Below, piece by piece: positions 1-8,316 of a DNA stretch of 64,000 nucleotides. Numbering within the stretch: position 1 is the first letter of the stretch; each line of letters begins with the position of its first letter. The position numbers and the translations under genes were made by a program. The notes beneath the pieces were generated by a model, which did no database searches, was not told where the DNA came from, and saw nothing but the letters and a program-made list of their open reading frames with translations. Source of the stretch: Phycisphaerales bacterium (GTDB lineage Bacteria; Planctomycetota; Phycisphaerae; Phycisphaerales; UBA1924); assembly GCA_020849615.1 (NCBI GenBank), contig JADLFW010000003.1, forward strand, positions 1 through 64,000, written 5' to 3'.

Positions 1-18
1 CGCCGGGGGCCGGGTGCC

Positions 19-46
19 GTGGTGTAAGCGGCGTCGCTTCCCCCAC
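19..46. repeat. Hairpin element, type 1, degenerate copy
   Basis: First of three type 1 hairpins near the left end. The arms are GTGGTGTAAGCG and CGCTTCCCCCAC, so the pairing is imperfect compared with the copies at 174-201 and 396-423. It is preceded by GGGTGCC, the flank shared by the family. Confidence 0.6.
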
Positions 47-173
47 GCAACTGCAGTGCAGGGCTCCTCCCCGCCCGTCAGGGCGCACGACAGTTGCCAG
101 GGGTTTCAACCCCTGGTGAGCGGGCCCAGCCAATCTCCGTTCGTCCTTCTCTCCCCGCCGGGTGCCGGGTGCG

Positions 174-201
174 GTGGTGGAAGCGTCTTCGCTTCCACCA
201 C
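174..201. repeat. Hairpin element, type 1, perfect 12-bp stem
   Basis: GTGGTGGAAGCG and CGCTTCCACCAC pair perfectly around a TCTT loop. It is the first hairpin of the second 155-bp unit. Confidence 0.8.
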
Positions 202-316
202 GCAACTGCAGTGCAGTGCTCCTCCCCGCCCGCAGGGCGCACGACTGTTGCCAGGGGTTTCAACCCCTGGTGAGCGGACCCATCCAATCTCTCTTCGTCC
301 TTCTCTCCCCGCCGAG

Positions 317-637
317 CGGGCGGACGAGGCCGCACCGCCCTACGCCTTACCCGCAGATCCCGGATGAACCCGACTGTTGCCAAGGGCCGGGTGCCGTGGT
401 GGAAGCGTCTTCGCTTCCACCACGTCTCTGTCGTCGTTGCCACCACATCGAGCCCTCGCGCGGGCCCCGAACGCATCGCAGCGATCCGCCCCACCCCCTT
501 CGCGCCTACGGAAGGGGTGGCCCGCGCAGCGGGCCGGGAGGAGGTCCTCTCTTTTCTGTCCCCTCTCCCCCTATCCCCTGTCCCCTCTCGGCTTCTTCCC
601 CCGTGCCTACGGTTCCCCGAAAGAAGGTCTCTTGCTC
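317..637. other. Intergenic stretch upstream of fabH with a third hairpin
   Basis: No convincing gene. It contains a perfect hairpin of the same family (GTGGTGGAAGCG 396-407, TCTT, CGCTTCCACCAC 412-423) preceded by GGGTGCC. Just upstream, GACTGTTGCCA repeats the edge of the 155-bp unit, so this may be a truncated third copy. The rest is C/T-rich and ends in the purine run AAGAAGG (about 621-627), a possible ribosome site for the GTG at 638. Confidence 0.6.
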
Positions 638-1726
638 GTGACCGGCCCGGGATCCCAAGCGACGACCCCACGCCCCAGCGGCGTCCAGTCGTCAGCGCTC
701 CAGTCACTCGCCGCGCCCGCGGTGGGCTTGGGGATCTCCATCGCCGGCCTCGGCGCCTACCTCCCGCCCGCCACCATCACCAACCGCGACCTCCAGGCCC
801 TCGTCCAGACCTCCGATGACTGGATCGTCTCCCGCACCGGCATCCGCTCCCGCCACGTCGCCGGGCCGCACCAGGCCACCAGCGACCTCGCCCTCGCCGC
901 CGCCCGCGATGCCCTCGCCCAGGCCCGGCTCTCCCCCCGCGACATCGACCTCATCCTCGTCGCCACCTCCACCCCCGATTCACCCGTCCCGCCCACCGCC
1001 TGCCGCCTGCAGGCCACCCTCGGCGCCGACTCCGCCGTCGCCATGGATGTCGTCGCCGCCTGCTCGGGCTTCCTCTTCGCCACCCACACCGCGACGGGCC
1101 TCCTCCGGGCCGGAATGCACCGCAACGCCCTCGTCGTCGGCGCTGAGACCCTCACCCGCTTCACCGACTACTCCGACCGCTCCACGTGCGTGCTCTTCGG
1201 CGACGGCGCCGGCGCCGCCATCCTCCGCCCCGATGGCTACCTCGACCTCCTGCACTCCTCCATCCACAGCGATGGCGCCGGCGCTGATCTCATCCAGATC
1301 CCCGGCGGCGGCAGCCGCCACCCCGCCAGTTCCGCCACCATCGCCGAGCGCATGCACTTCCTCCGCCTCAAGGGCCCCGAAGTCTTCCGCCGGGCCGTCG
1401 GCGCCATGTCCGCCTCCGTCCGCGCTGCCCTCGATTCCCTCCGCCTCCTCCCCGCCGACATCGCCTGGCTCATCCCCCACCAGGCCAACCACCGCATCAC
1501 CCTCGCTGTCGCGGATGAACTCGGTTTCCCCATGGACCGCGTCATCGCCGACATGGCCGACGTCGGCAACACCTCCGCCGCCTCCCTCCCCATCGCCCTC
1601 TCCCGCCTCCAGAAGTCGGGCCGCATCCAGCGCGGTGACCGCATCATGCTCGTCGGCTTCGGCGCGGGCCTCACCTGGGGCTGCCAGGTCTTCATCTGCA
1701 ACACCGACCCCACCGCCCGGGCCTGA
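638..1726 (+). CDS. fabH: 3-oxoacyl-[ACP] synthase III (KAS III)
   Basis: Starts fatty acid synthesis by condensing an acyl-CoA with malonyl-ACP in the cytoplasm. The thiolase-fold triad is visible: Cys142 in VAACSGF, His281 in IPHQANH and Asn311 in VGNTSAA, with the 30-residue His-Asn spacing of FabH. The C-terminal VGFGAGLTWG is typical. Two GTG starts are possible: 638, with AAGAAGG about 10 bases upstream (362 residues), and 722, which begins right before the first beta strand (334 residues, nearer the family length). I used 638. It stands alone without other fab genes and is flanked on both sides by hairpin repeats. Confidence 0.88.
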   Translation: MTGPGSQATTPRPSGVQSSALQSLAAPAVGLGISIAGLGAYLPPATITNRDLQALVQTSDDWIVSRTGIRSRHVAGPHQATSDLALAAARDALAQARLSPRDIDLILVATSTPDSPVPPTACRLQATLGADSAVAMDVVAACSGFLFATHTATGLLRAGMHRNALVVGAETLTRFTDYSDRSTCVLFGDGAGAAILRPDGYLDLLHSSIHSDGAGADLIQIPGGGSRHPASSATIAERMHFLRLKGPEVFRRAVGAMSASVRAALDSLRLLPADIAWLIPHQANHRITLAVADELGFPMDRVIADMADVGNTSAASLPIALSRLQKSGRIQRGDRIMLVGFGAGLTWGCQVFICNTDPTARA

Positions 1727-1769
1727 CCTCCGCATCCATCGCTGACGGCTGTCGCCGGGTGCGGGTGCC

Positions 1770-1856
1770 GTGGTGGAGGCGCCGTCGCCTCCGCCACGCC
1801 GGCCTCCGCGCCCTCTGCGTCGGGTGCCGTCGTGGAGGCGTCCTCGCCTCCGCCAC
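1770..1856. repeat. Two tandem hairpin elements downstream of fabH
   Basis: Two copies about 59 bp apart. The first is GTGGTGGAGGCG (1770-1781) with CGCCTCCGCCAC (1786-1797). The second is GTCGTGGAGGCG (1829-1840) with CGCCTCCGCCAC (1845-1856). Each is preceded by GGGTGCC, as in the hairpins at 174 and 396, although the stem sequence differs. Neither is followed by a T-tract, so they do not look like intrinsic terminators. Confidence 0.75.
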
Positions 1857-1984
1857 GCCACCTCCGCGCCCTCTACCTCCAATCTCCTCATTTCTCGCGC
1901 GCATCTACCGCTCTTGCGCGCAATCTGGCGGTCATGCGCGCCAGACCCCTTGAATCCGCGCAGCCGATCCATACCTTCGCGCTC

Positions 1985-2125
1985 ATGACCGCGGCGCCCG
2001 ATCCCATCGCCATCACCTCGGCCCGCCTCCGCGCCCTGGCCATCCTCGAGCGCCGGATGCACGATGCCCCGACCGTCTCGGACCAGATCCGGGCCGCCAT
2101 CGCCATCCTCAACTTCGGTTCACCC
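1985..2125 (+). pseudogene. Possible 5' remnant of a small gene
   Basis: From ATG 1985 the first ~47 codons read like a real alpha-helical peptide (LRALAILERRMHD, then SDQIRAAIAILNF). The frame then runs without a stop into sequence antisense to the MOSC gene and turns into Pro/Arg-rich noise. A real small gene should stop here, so this may be a truncated or frameshifted gene end, or chance. No family recognised. The rest of 1727-2140 holds the tandem hairpins and no other gene. Confidence 0.25.
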
Positions 2126-2140
2126 CGGCCCGCGCGGCGC

Positions 2141-2611
2141 TCACTCCCCCGCCGCGACCAGCCGCACTCCCTCACCCCGCGCCAGCGCCCCGCCCCGGAT
2201 CACCCGCGCGTACACGCGGCTCTCCCCGGGGTGATCCGCCTGCTTGATGCGCCCGAACGCCAGCCCCGTGAAGGAATCCCGGATCGTCGCGCACGGCGTC
2301 GTGAAGCTCGATATCTCCAGCTCAACCCCGCCGTCGAACACGAGCCTCGCGCCCGGAACAACCCGCGGCCAGTCGAGCCCCTCGATCGTCAGGTTCTCCC
2401 CCGTCGTGCCGGGCCCGATCGGATGCCCCTCCCCGCGCAGCCGCTCGATCACCTCCAGCGCGAACAGGCACACCGCCCGCTCCGGGCCGCCGTGGTGCTT
2501 CCGGTCGTTCTGCCGGTCCCCCTCCAGCCCCTCAGCACCCACCGCCGCGCGCTCCACCGCGCCCTTCGGCACCCCGCCGTCGGAAACGCTGATCCGGTGA
2601 ACGCTCGCCAT
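2141..2611 (-). CDS. MOSC domain protein
   Basis: 156-residue stand-alone MOSC domain, the sulfur-carrier fold found at the C-terminus of molybdenum cofactor sulfurase and in YiiM-like proteins. The family pattern is visible: start ASVHRISVSDGGVPK, then QNDRKHHGGPERAV and GTTGENLTIEG. The usual conserved Cys is not in the classical place; the only candidate is in FTTPCATIRD, where many small MOSC proteins also carry it. The ATG at 2611 directly precedes the first strand of the domain. It lies 58 bases downstream of the ChaN-like gene on the same strand, so co-transcription is possible. The substrate is unknown. Confidence 0.8.
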   Translation of the reverse strand: MASVHRISVSDGGVPKGAVERAAVGAEGLEGDRQNDRKHHGGPERAVCLFALEVIERLRGEGHPIGPGTTGENLTIEGLDWPRVVPGARLVFDGGVELEISSFTTPCATIRDSFTGLAFGRIKQADHPGESRVYARVIRGGALARGEGVRLVAAGE

Positions 2612-2669
2612 GCCCGATCGTTGCCGCGCCCCGCCGTCCAGGCCAGCGGCACCTGCGCTTCCGCCCGCC

Positions 2670-3632
2670 TCAGTTCGACGCCGCCGCGTGCACCGGGCCC
2701 ACGTACACCACGTAATCCGCCCGCCCGCTCGTCTCATCCGTCACCGGCGCCGACGCCTCATCCACGAACGCCACCGTCACCATCCGCGTGCCGGGCCGCA
2801 GCTTCTCGAGCGCCATCACCAGCCCGCCATCGTGCTCGATATGGAACCGGCCCACCACCTGCACCACCGGCGCAGCCCCCGCGTTCAGCGCCCGGGCCAC
2901 CGACTCCGCCATCGTCCAGTCCCACACCGACTGCGACCGGAACATCCCATCCTTCGCCTCCCGCTTCTGCTCCGGCGTCGCATCCTCCGGCAACCCGTGC
3001 AGCGCGCCGGGCTGGTCCATCACCGCGTCGAAGTCCACTCGGTACCTCCCCGTCGGCAGCTCATCGGGGATCCTGAACAGCCGGGCCTGCTCGGGCGTCA
3101 GCCCCCGCAGCCGGTCATACCCATCCCTGCGCGCGGCCCGCACGTACACCCGCGGCGCGTTGCCCGCGATGACGGGCCGGTTCTTGGCCTTCGCCAGCTC
3201 CACCATCGCGTGGTGCCCTCCCGGGTAGTTGCTCGCCGTCCGCCCCGTCCGCTCCTTGAACGTCTTGGCGTCCGTGATCCCCGTCAGGTAGTCATCCACC
3301 GCCGCCTGCTCGTTGCGCTCGAAGAACTCCAGCGCCAGCGCCGCCCGCTCGTTCCGCGCCAGGATGTCCTCGAACAGCGCCGCCGCGGCCGGCAGCCCCA
3401 CCGGGTGCCCATGGCTCTCGCCGATCAGCACCGCCTCCGCCCGCGATGCCGCCGACACCACCTCATCCCACGAAGCCGCCGCGCCGTCCCCCCGCAGGAT
3501 CGGCACCGCCCGCGCATCCGCCGGCTTCATCGCCTCCGCCTCCGCAGGCTTGACCGCCGGGCCCGACCCGGCGCACCCCGCAACGAGAAGACCCGAAAGA
3601 AGGACGCCGAAGGCCGTGAAGAAGGCGCGCAT
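2670..3632 (-). CDS. ChaN-family (DUF399) lipoprotein
   Basis: 320 residues with a lipoprotein signal: MRAFFTAF, a hydrophobic core and lipobox LVAGC. The mature part matches the ChaN/DUF399 family of iron-regulated haem-binding lipoproteins: VLIGESHGHP near the N-terminus, ALEFFERNEQ, DYLTGI, then VVQVVGRFHIEHDGG near the end. In the known family a His/Tyr-lined pocket binds haem; the ligand here is not shown by the sequence. A Shine-Dalgarno is not obvious. Divergent from the SDR gene at 3713, with about 80 bases between them. Confidence 0.8.
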   Translation of the reverse strand: MRAFFTAFGVLLSGLLVAGCAGSGPAVKPAEAEAMKPADARAVPILRGDGAAASWDEVVSAASRAEAVLIGESHGHPVGLPAAAALFEDILARNERAALALEFFERNEQAAVDDYLTGITDAKTFKERTGRTASNYPGGHHAMVELAKAKNRPVIAGNAPRVYVRAARRDGYDRLRGLTPEQARLFRIPDELPTGRYRVDFDAVMDQPGALHGLPEDATPEQKREAKDGMFRSQSVWDWTMAESVARALNAGAAPVVQVVGRFHIEHDGGLVMALEKLRPGTRMVTVAFVDEASAPVTDETSGRADYVVYVGPVHAAASN

Positions 3633-3701
3633 GAATGGAACTCCGATCCCCGCCGGAGCGGCGGGCCTGTCTCAGCGTACAACCCCGCGCCCCGCCGGGC
3701 C

Positions 3702-3707
3702 AATAAT
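3702..3707 (+). promoter_or_regulatory. Candidate -10 box, leaderless start
   Basis: AATAAT matches five of six bases of TATAAT and ends 5 bases before the ATG at 3713, which would place transcription start at or next to the start codon. No good -35 is seen. Confidence 0.35.
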
Positions 3708-3712
3708 GCCCC

Positions 3713-4393
3713 ATGCCTACCTACCTCATCACCGGCGCCAACCGCGGGCTGGGCCTCGAGTTCGCCCGCCAGTTGTCAACCCGGGGGAAAGACACCGTGA
3801 TCCTCGCGACCGCCCGCGAGCCCGACAAGGCCACCGACCTGGCCCGGCTGGTTCACGAGGTCCTGCCCCTCGACGCCGCCGACCCCGCCAGCCACGCCGC
3901 CCTGGCCGCGAAACTCGGCGACCGCCCCGTCGATGTCCTCATCAACAACGCCGGCGTCAGCTCAGATGCCAACTCGCTCGAGAAGCTCACGATGGAGGAA
4001 CTGCAGCGGGTGTTCGCGGTGAACGCCTTCGCCCCCCTCCTCATCGCCAAGGCCATCCTCAGGAACATCCGGGCCGGCGACCGCAAGACCATCTTCAATA
4101 TCACCAGCCAGCTCGGCTCCATCGCCAACAACAAAGGCGGATCCAGCTACCCCTACCGGGCCAGCAAGACCGCCCTCAACCAGCTCACCGTCAGCCTTTC
4201 CAACGAGCTCAAGGGCGAGGGGTTCACCTGCATCATGGTCCACCCCGGTTGGGTCAAGACCGACATGGGCGGGCCCAACGCCACGCTCACCCCCGAGCAG
4301 AGCATCGAGGGAATGCTGAAGCTGCTGGATGGGCTGAAGCCCGAGGATACCGGAAAGTTCTACGACTACAGCGGCAAGACGCTGCCGTGGTAG
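3713..4393 (+). CDS. Short-chain dehydrogenase/reductase
   Basis: 226-residue classical SDR, a cytosolic NAD(P)-dependent oxidoreductase. Visible are the nucleotide-binding TGANRGLG at residues 7-14, LINNAG, the catalytic Ser in NITSQLGS, and the YRASK active site with Tyr and Lys four apart. HPGWVKTDMGG follows, as in the C-factor/sniffer-like subgroup acting on carbonyls. The substrate is unknown. The short distance to the AsmA-like gene (76 bases) suggests the two could be co-transcribed. Confidence 0.85.
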   Translation: MPTYLITGANRGLGLEFARQLSTRGKDTVILATAREPDKATDLARLVHEVLPLDAADPASHAALAAKLGDRPVDVLINNAGVSSDANSLEKLTMEELQRVFAVNAFAPLLIAKAILRNIRAGDRKTIFNITSQLGSIANNKGGSSYPYRASKTALNQLTVSLSNELKGEGFTCIMVHPGWVKTDMGGPNATLTPEQSIEGMLKLLDGLKPEDTGKFYDYSGKTLPW

Positions 4394-4469
4394 AAGTGCA
4401 GAAGCAACCAAGCAACCGGGCAGGCAGGCAACACAGTCCGAATCGCGGCAAGTCTGAAAGGAAACGGGC

Positions 4470-5357
4470 ATGAAGTGGATCAAGCGGCTCATCGTGCTGG
4501 CGGCGGTGTTGATCATCCTGGTGGTCGGCGGGATCATCTTCGCGCTCACGCGGATCGACTCGATCTTCAAGACCGCCGTCGAGAAGGGCGGCACCTACGC
4601 CCTCGGCGTCAAGACCACCCTCACCAGCGCCGATGTCGAGCTCACGCAGGGCAAGGCCTCGATGTCGGGCCTCGATGTCGCCAACCCCGCCGGCTACAAG
4701 AGCGACAAGTTCTTCGGCCTCGGCACGGGGAGCGTGCAGGTCGCCATCCCCACCCTCAACCAGCCCGTCATCGAGGTGCCGACCCTCAAGCTCTCGGATA
4801 TCCGGGTGAACCTCGAGAAGACGGAGGGCAAGGCCAACTACCAGGTGATCCTCGACAACCTCGCCAAGCTGAGCGGCGGCCAGCAGCAGCCGGCATCGAC
4901 GGGCTCGGACAAGAAGTTCATCATCAACGAGGTGGACATCCGCAACGTGGTCGTGCATGTGGACCTGATCCCCGTCGGCGGCGCGCTGACGCAGGTGAAT
5001 GTGCCGATCGAAGAGATCCAGCTGAAGAACGTGGGCACGGCGAGCAAGGGCCTGCCCGCGGGCGAACTGGCGAAGGTGATCATCAAGGCGGTGCTCGCGG
5101 TCGCGACCGAGAAGGGCGCCGGGATCATCCCGGCCGATGTGCTGGGCGACCTGCAGAGCCAGCTCTCCAGGCTGGGCGACCTGCAGTCGATGGGCATCGA
5201 GGTGCAGAGCAAGCTGAGCGAGGCGGGCCAGAAGGCGCTCGACGATGCCAAGGCCAAGGCCCAGCAGCAGATCGATGAGGGCAAAAAGAAGGTGGATGAC
5301 GCCGTGAAGGATGCGCAGAAGAAACTGGAGGATCTGATTCCCGGGAAGCCCAAGTAA
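4470..5357 (+). CDS. AsmA-like membrane-anchored protein
   Basis: 295 residues. One N-terminal transmembrane segment (about residues 6-27) is followed by a beta-rich exported part with the AsmA/DUF748 style: TSADVELTQGKASMSG, then VEVPTLKLSDIRVNLE-like alternating strands. The C-terminal ~60 residues are a charged Lys/Ala helix (DDAKAKAQQQIDEGKKK) that could form a coiled coil. AsmA-like proteins are periplasmic and linked to envelope lipid transport; here that is inference. The start at 4470 has AGGAAAC about 7 bases upstream. Confidence 0.6.
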   Translation: MKWIKRLIVLAAVLIILVVGGIIFALTRIDSIFKTAVEKGGTYALGVKTTLTSADVELTQGKASMSGLDVANPAGYKSDKFFGLGTGSVQVAIPTLNQPVIEVPTLKLSDIRVNLEKTEGKANYQVILDNLAKLSGGQQQPASTGSDKKFIINEVDIRNVVVHVDLIPVGGALTQVNVPIEEIQLKNVGTASKGLPAGELAKVIIKAVLAVATEKGAGIIPADVLGDLQSQLSRLGDLQSMGIEVQSKLSEAGQKALDDAKAKAQQQIDEGKKKVDDAVKDAQKKLEDLIPGKPK

Positions 5358-5367
5358 CTACAGCGAT

Positions 5368-6279
5368 ATGACGAAAACGAAATCAGCTTACGCGATCGTG
5401 TCCTGCTGGCACGAGAGCTTTCAGAAAGCGAAGCAGGTTCCGTCCGTGCCGCCGGGTCGTCTTGAAGCATCCCTGCTTCGGAAAATCGCGGCGCCGGCGG
5501 AGATCTTTGCCATCCGTGTCCTTGAGGATGGATGCTCGTCGTTCTTTCTGCATGTCTTCGCGCTGTGGGTCGTGGTTCAGTTCGACGATGCGGTGGCGGG
5601 CCCGATGTTGGGACGTCTCACCCCGGAGGCACTTCAGGCGGTCGGCGCGGAGGTGCTCACGAGCGGACAACCCCGTGAGGTGTGCGCCTGGCTGCTCGAA
5701 CGCGGGCTGCCCACGCCCGGCGATGATGCGAGAGTCACGCTGGGCCGGAATACCGAGCGAGTGAAGAGCGACAGTGGCGTGGTGGTGGGGGCCCGATTCG
5801 GAGCGGCCGAAGCAGGGTTTCTGGGTATGGCGTACACCTTCATGGGCGAGACTCGGTGTGGCCCGCTCGGTGTCGCAGTAACAGCGATCGGCGAGGCACG
5901 GTCGGATGAGCGGGGCGCCGCTATTTGCAGCGACAGCGGCTCAGCGCAGGCCGATGGCGCCGGGGTTGCGGTCTCGCTCGGCGAGTTCAGCACGTCGCGG
6001 GCCGGTTCCGGGGGTGTGGCGGTTGCCCGCGATTGGGGTTCGGCGGTAGCGGGCCCGGGCGGAATCGCCGTCGGGTTGAACGGGCCTGTCCAGGCGGGAG
6101 CGGGCGGTCTTCTGATCGTTCGTTACCGGTCGGGTGATCAATGGCAGTGCGCGGTCGCGCGTGTCGGCGAGAACGGGGTCATGCCCGACAGGCCGTACCG
6201 ATTTCTACGTGGACGATTTGTGCAGGCTCAGACGGATCAGCCAACTGATTTCATCCCGTCGAGCGGTGATGAATCGTGA
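5368..6279 (+). CDS. Hypothetical protein with glycine-rich ~15-residue repeats
   Basis: 303 residues, family not recognised. The N-terminal ~130 residues look globular, with a leucine-rich helix and LTSGQPREVCAWLLERG, which resembles short motifs of pentapeptide or beta-solenoid carrier proteins. Residues about 135-250 hold at least six imperfect repeats of the form GVAV, then G, then an acidic or polar turn, then GPG/GSG, suggesting a beta-solenoid. No signal peptide. It begins 10 bases after the AsmA-like gene. Codons such as AAA, TCA, TTT, GTT and CTT are used more than in neighbours, so it may have been acquired by transfer. Confidence 0.6.
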   Translation: MTKTKSAYAIVSCWHESFQKAKQVPSVPPGRLEASLLRKIAAPAEIFAIRVLEDGCSSFFLHVFALWVVVQFDDAVAGPMLGRLTPEALQAVGAEVLTSGQPREVCAWLLERGLPTPGDDARVTLGRNTERVKSDSGVVVGARFGAAEAGFLGMAYTFMGETRCGPLGVAVTAIGEARSDERGAAICSDSGSAQADGAGVAVSLGEFSTSRAGSGGVAVARDWGSAVAGPGGIAVGLNGPVQAGAGGLLIVRYRSGDQWQCAVARVGENGVMPDRPYRFLRGRFVQAQTDQPTDFIPSSGDES

Positions 6280-6291
6280 CGGCCGGGTGCC

Positions 6292-6316
6292 GTGGGGATG
6301 CGCTCCGCATCCCCAC
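6292..6316. repeat. Hairpin element with perfect 11-bp stem
   Basis: GTGGGGATGCG and CGCATCCCCAC pair perfectly around CTC. It is preceded by GCCGGGTGCC, the flank seen at the other hairpins, although the stem sequence is different. It lies between two convergent genes (ends at 6279 and 6386). Confidence 0.75.
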
Positions 6317-6385
6317 GAGGCCGGCAAAAGCGTGGCGGAGCCGGGCCGAATCGGACCATCTCCACCACTGCACCCAGCCTGAGAG

Positions 6386-7630
6386 CTACCGGAACTTCTT
6401 CACCATCTCCGCCAACCTGTTCAGCCCCGCCTCGAGGTTGTCGCGCGGCGGGCCGAAGGAGAATCGCACAAAGCTCGCCAGCGGTGATGGCCCGGTGCGG
6501 CTCTTGGCGGGGTTCACATCGAAGAACTCGCCCGGCACGGTCAGGACCTGGTGCTTGAAGCCCTCGCGCATGAACTTCTCACCGGTGTTGATGGCCGCGG
6601 GGAGCTTGGCGACCGAGCCGAAGGCGTAGAAGGTGCTCTCGGGCGGCGCGGGGAACTCGACACCCAAATCGCGGAGGCGCGAGACCGTGAGCTGCTGCTT
6701 CTGGGCGAAGACCGTGCGGACCGCGGCGGTTTCCTGGTCGGCGCGGGCCGGCTTGAGGATCTCGACCGCAGCGCGCTGCATGGGGCGGCTCGGCCCGCCA
6801 TCGAGGAACGAGCCGGCGGCGGTGATCTTCTGGATGATCGGCCTGGGGGCGACGATCCAGCCCGATCGCCAACCGGGATAGCGGAAGCACTTGGTCAGGC
6901 CATCGACGATGACGACCGGATCTTCGTTGACATCGTCGATGTGCGCCGCGGCGGAGACTGGCCCGGCGCCGGGCTTTCCATCCTTGAAGATGTAGTGCGA
7001 GTAGAACTCATCCATCAGCAGCGTGCAGCGGCGCCGCCGGGCCATGTCAGCCCAGGCGGCGAGTTCCGCGCCCTGCACGACGACGCCCGTCGGGTTGCAC
7101 GGGTTGGAGATCAGCAGCGCGTTGAGCTGGCCATCGGCGACCCGGGCCTGCAGGTCCTCGGGGCTGATGCGGAAACCCGTCTCGGGGCGCAGCTCGATGT
7201 GCACAGGGTGGACACGGGTGAAGGTGTTGAGAGCATCTTCGTAGGCGGTGTAGTCGGGGGTGAAGTAGCCGATGCGGGAGTGATCAAGGGCGGCGAAGAG
7301 GCGGGTGAGCGCGGCCCGGCCGCCGGGGGCGATGGCGACGTTCTCGGCGGTGTACTGCGACTTCTTGCCGGCCCGGTAGAGCCGGTTGTAGTGGTCGGCG
7401 ACGGCCTGGCGATACGCGGGTATGCCTTCGACCGGCCCGTACGCGTGGTCGGCGGGGTCGAAGTTGAGCTGGCTGTAGCGGGGGGGCGCACCCTCCATCG
7501 GCCCGACCTCGGGCTGGCCCTGGCCGAGGTTGGACCACGCGGGGTCGCCCATGACCCAGCCGGCCTGCATGGCGAGGTTGTTCACGTGGATGACGCCCAT
7601 GAAGGGGAGATCGCGGAAGGGTGTGACCAT
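6386..7630 (-). CDS. PLP-dependent class I/II aminotransferase
   Basis: 414-residue fold-type I aminotransferase. Visible are YGPVEGIPAYRQAV, the NPCNPTG cofactor-binding motif, DEFYSHY, the Schiff-base lysine in VDGLTKCFRYPGWR, and the C-terminal FVRFSFGPP with the substrate carboxylate-binding Arg. It resembles aspartate/tyrosine/MalY-like enzymes, but the substrate cannot be set. The start at 7630 is preceded by TACGCT seven bases away and no Shine-Dalgarno, consistent with a leaderless transcript. Convergent with the glycine-repeat gene across a hairpin. Confidence 0.85.
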   Translation of the reverse strand: MVTPFRDLPFMGVIHVNNLAMQAGWVMGDPAWSNLGQGQPEVGPMEGAPPRYSQLNFDPADHAYGPVEGIPAYRQAVADHYNRLYRAGKKSQYTAENVAIAPGGRAALTRLFAALDHSRIGYFTPDYTAYEDALNTFTRVHPVHIELRPETGFRISPEDLQARVADGQLNALLISNPCNPTGVVVQGAELAAWADMARRRRCTLLMDEFYSHYIFKDGKPGAGPVSAAAHIDDVNEDPVVIVDGLTKCFRYPGWRSGWIVAPRPIIQKITAAGSFLDGGPSRPMQRAAVEILKPARADQETAAVRTVFAQKQQLTVSRLRDLGVEFPAPPESTFYAFGSVAKLPAAINTGEKFMREGFKHQVLTVPGEFFDVNPAKSRTGPSPLASFVRFSFGPPRDNLEAGLNRLAEMVKKFR

Positions 7631-7637
7631 GGGGCAA

Positions 7638-7643
7638 AGCGTA
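7638..7643 (-). promoter_or_regulatory. Candidate -10 box, leaderless start
   Basis: On the minus strand TACGCT ends 7 bases before the aminotransferase ATG. The box lies in an AT-richer patch containing GGCAAA-type microrepeats. Confidence 0.3.
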
Positions 7644-7714
7644 AATGGCAACGGGCGGAGAGGCGAGTCGCGAATCGCGAATAGTGAGCGGCAAAGGCGC
7701 GTTAGGATTGGGTC

Positions 7715-8206
7715 ATGGTCATTCGGGCCGCCAGGGAGAGCGATCTGCCGGGAGTTTTCGCGATCTACGACCGCGAGGTCCTGCACGGGACGTGCACGTT
7801 CGACACGGTGCCCAAGACCGAGGCGGAGCGGCTGGAGTGGTTCCGCGCGGATGGGGGCGGGCGGTATCCGATCCTGGTGGCGGAGGAGGCGGGGCGCCTC
7901 GCGGGCTGGGCCCGGCTGTACCAGTGGTCGCCGCGGCCCGCGTATGCAAGGGCGGCCGAGAACGCGGTGTACGTGGATGTGGCGTTCCGCGGGCGGGGAG
8001 TGGGGCGGGCCCTGATGGATGAACTCCTCCGGCTCGCGTACGCGGCGGGGATCCGCGTGGTCATCGCCCGCGTGGTGGAGGGGAATCCGGCGAGCCGGGC
8101 CCTGCACGAGGCGATGGGGTTTACGACGATCGGGGTGATGCACCAGATCGGGGAGAAGTTCGGAAGGGTGCTGGATGTGAGGATGATGGAGAGGGTGGTG
8201 GAGTAG
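7715..8206 (+). CDS. GNAT acetyltransferase, phosphinothricin acetyltransferase-like
   Basis: 163 residues, full-length GNAT of the PAT/Bar type. It opens IRAARESDLPGVFAIYD and keeps the family's GTCTFDTVPKTEAERLEWF. The acetyl-CoA loop is RGRGVGRALMDELL, followed by VVEGNPASRALHEAMGF. Known members N-acetylate phosphinothricin, methionine sulfoximine or amino acids; the substrate here is open. TAGGAT ends 6 bases before the ATG and there is no Shine-Dalgarno, as in other presumed leaderless genes of this window. Divergent from the aminotransferase. Confidence 0.85.
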   Translation: MVIRAARESDLPGVFAIYDREVLHGTCTFDTVPKTEAERLEWFRADGGGRYPILVAEEAGRLAGWARLYQWSPRPAYARAAENAVYVDVAFRGRGVGRALMDELLRLAYAAGIRVVIARVVEGNPASRALHEAMGFTTIGVMHQIGEKFGRVLDVRMMERVVE

Positions 8207-8316
8207 GGAGGGCACGGAGACGGAAAAGGACTTCCCTCGCCGCGAAGGCGCGGCACCTCGTCCGCAGGCGCGGAAGGGGATGAACTCGCGAGCGGCGGAG
8301 AGGGTCGAGGGATCGG

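Larger units (their letters stand above)
1..310. repeat. Two tandem copies of a ~155-bp direct repeat
   Basis: Unit 1 (1-155, possibly starting before the window) and unit 2 (156 to about 310) align end to end with a few substitutions and a 1-base gap. Each unit carries a GTGGTGGAAGCG-type hairpin, the string CAACTGCAGTGCAG, a CCAGGGGTTTCAACCCCTGG palindrome (97-116 and 251-270) and a CT-rich tail ending in TCTCCCCGCCG. Open frames across it only reflect the GC bias. Confidence 0.85.

Noticed and set aside
1770..1856. Hairpins as intrinsic terminators of fabH
   Set aside because: No T-tract follows, and identical structures occur upstream of genes and inside cinA.
2610..3800. Arg/His/Pro-rich plus-strand frame
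   Set aside because: Complement of the ChaN-like gene.
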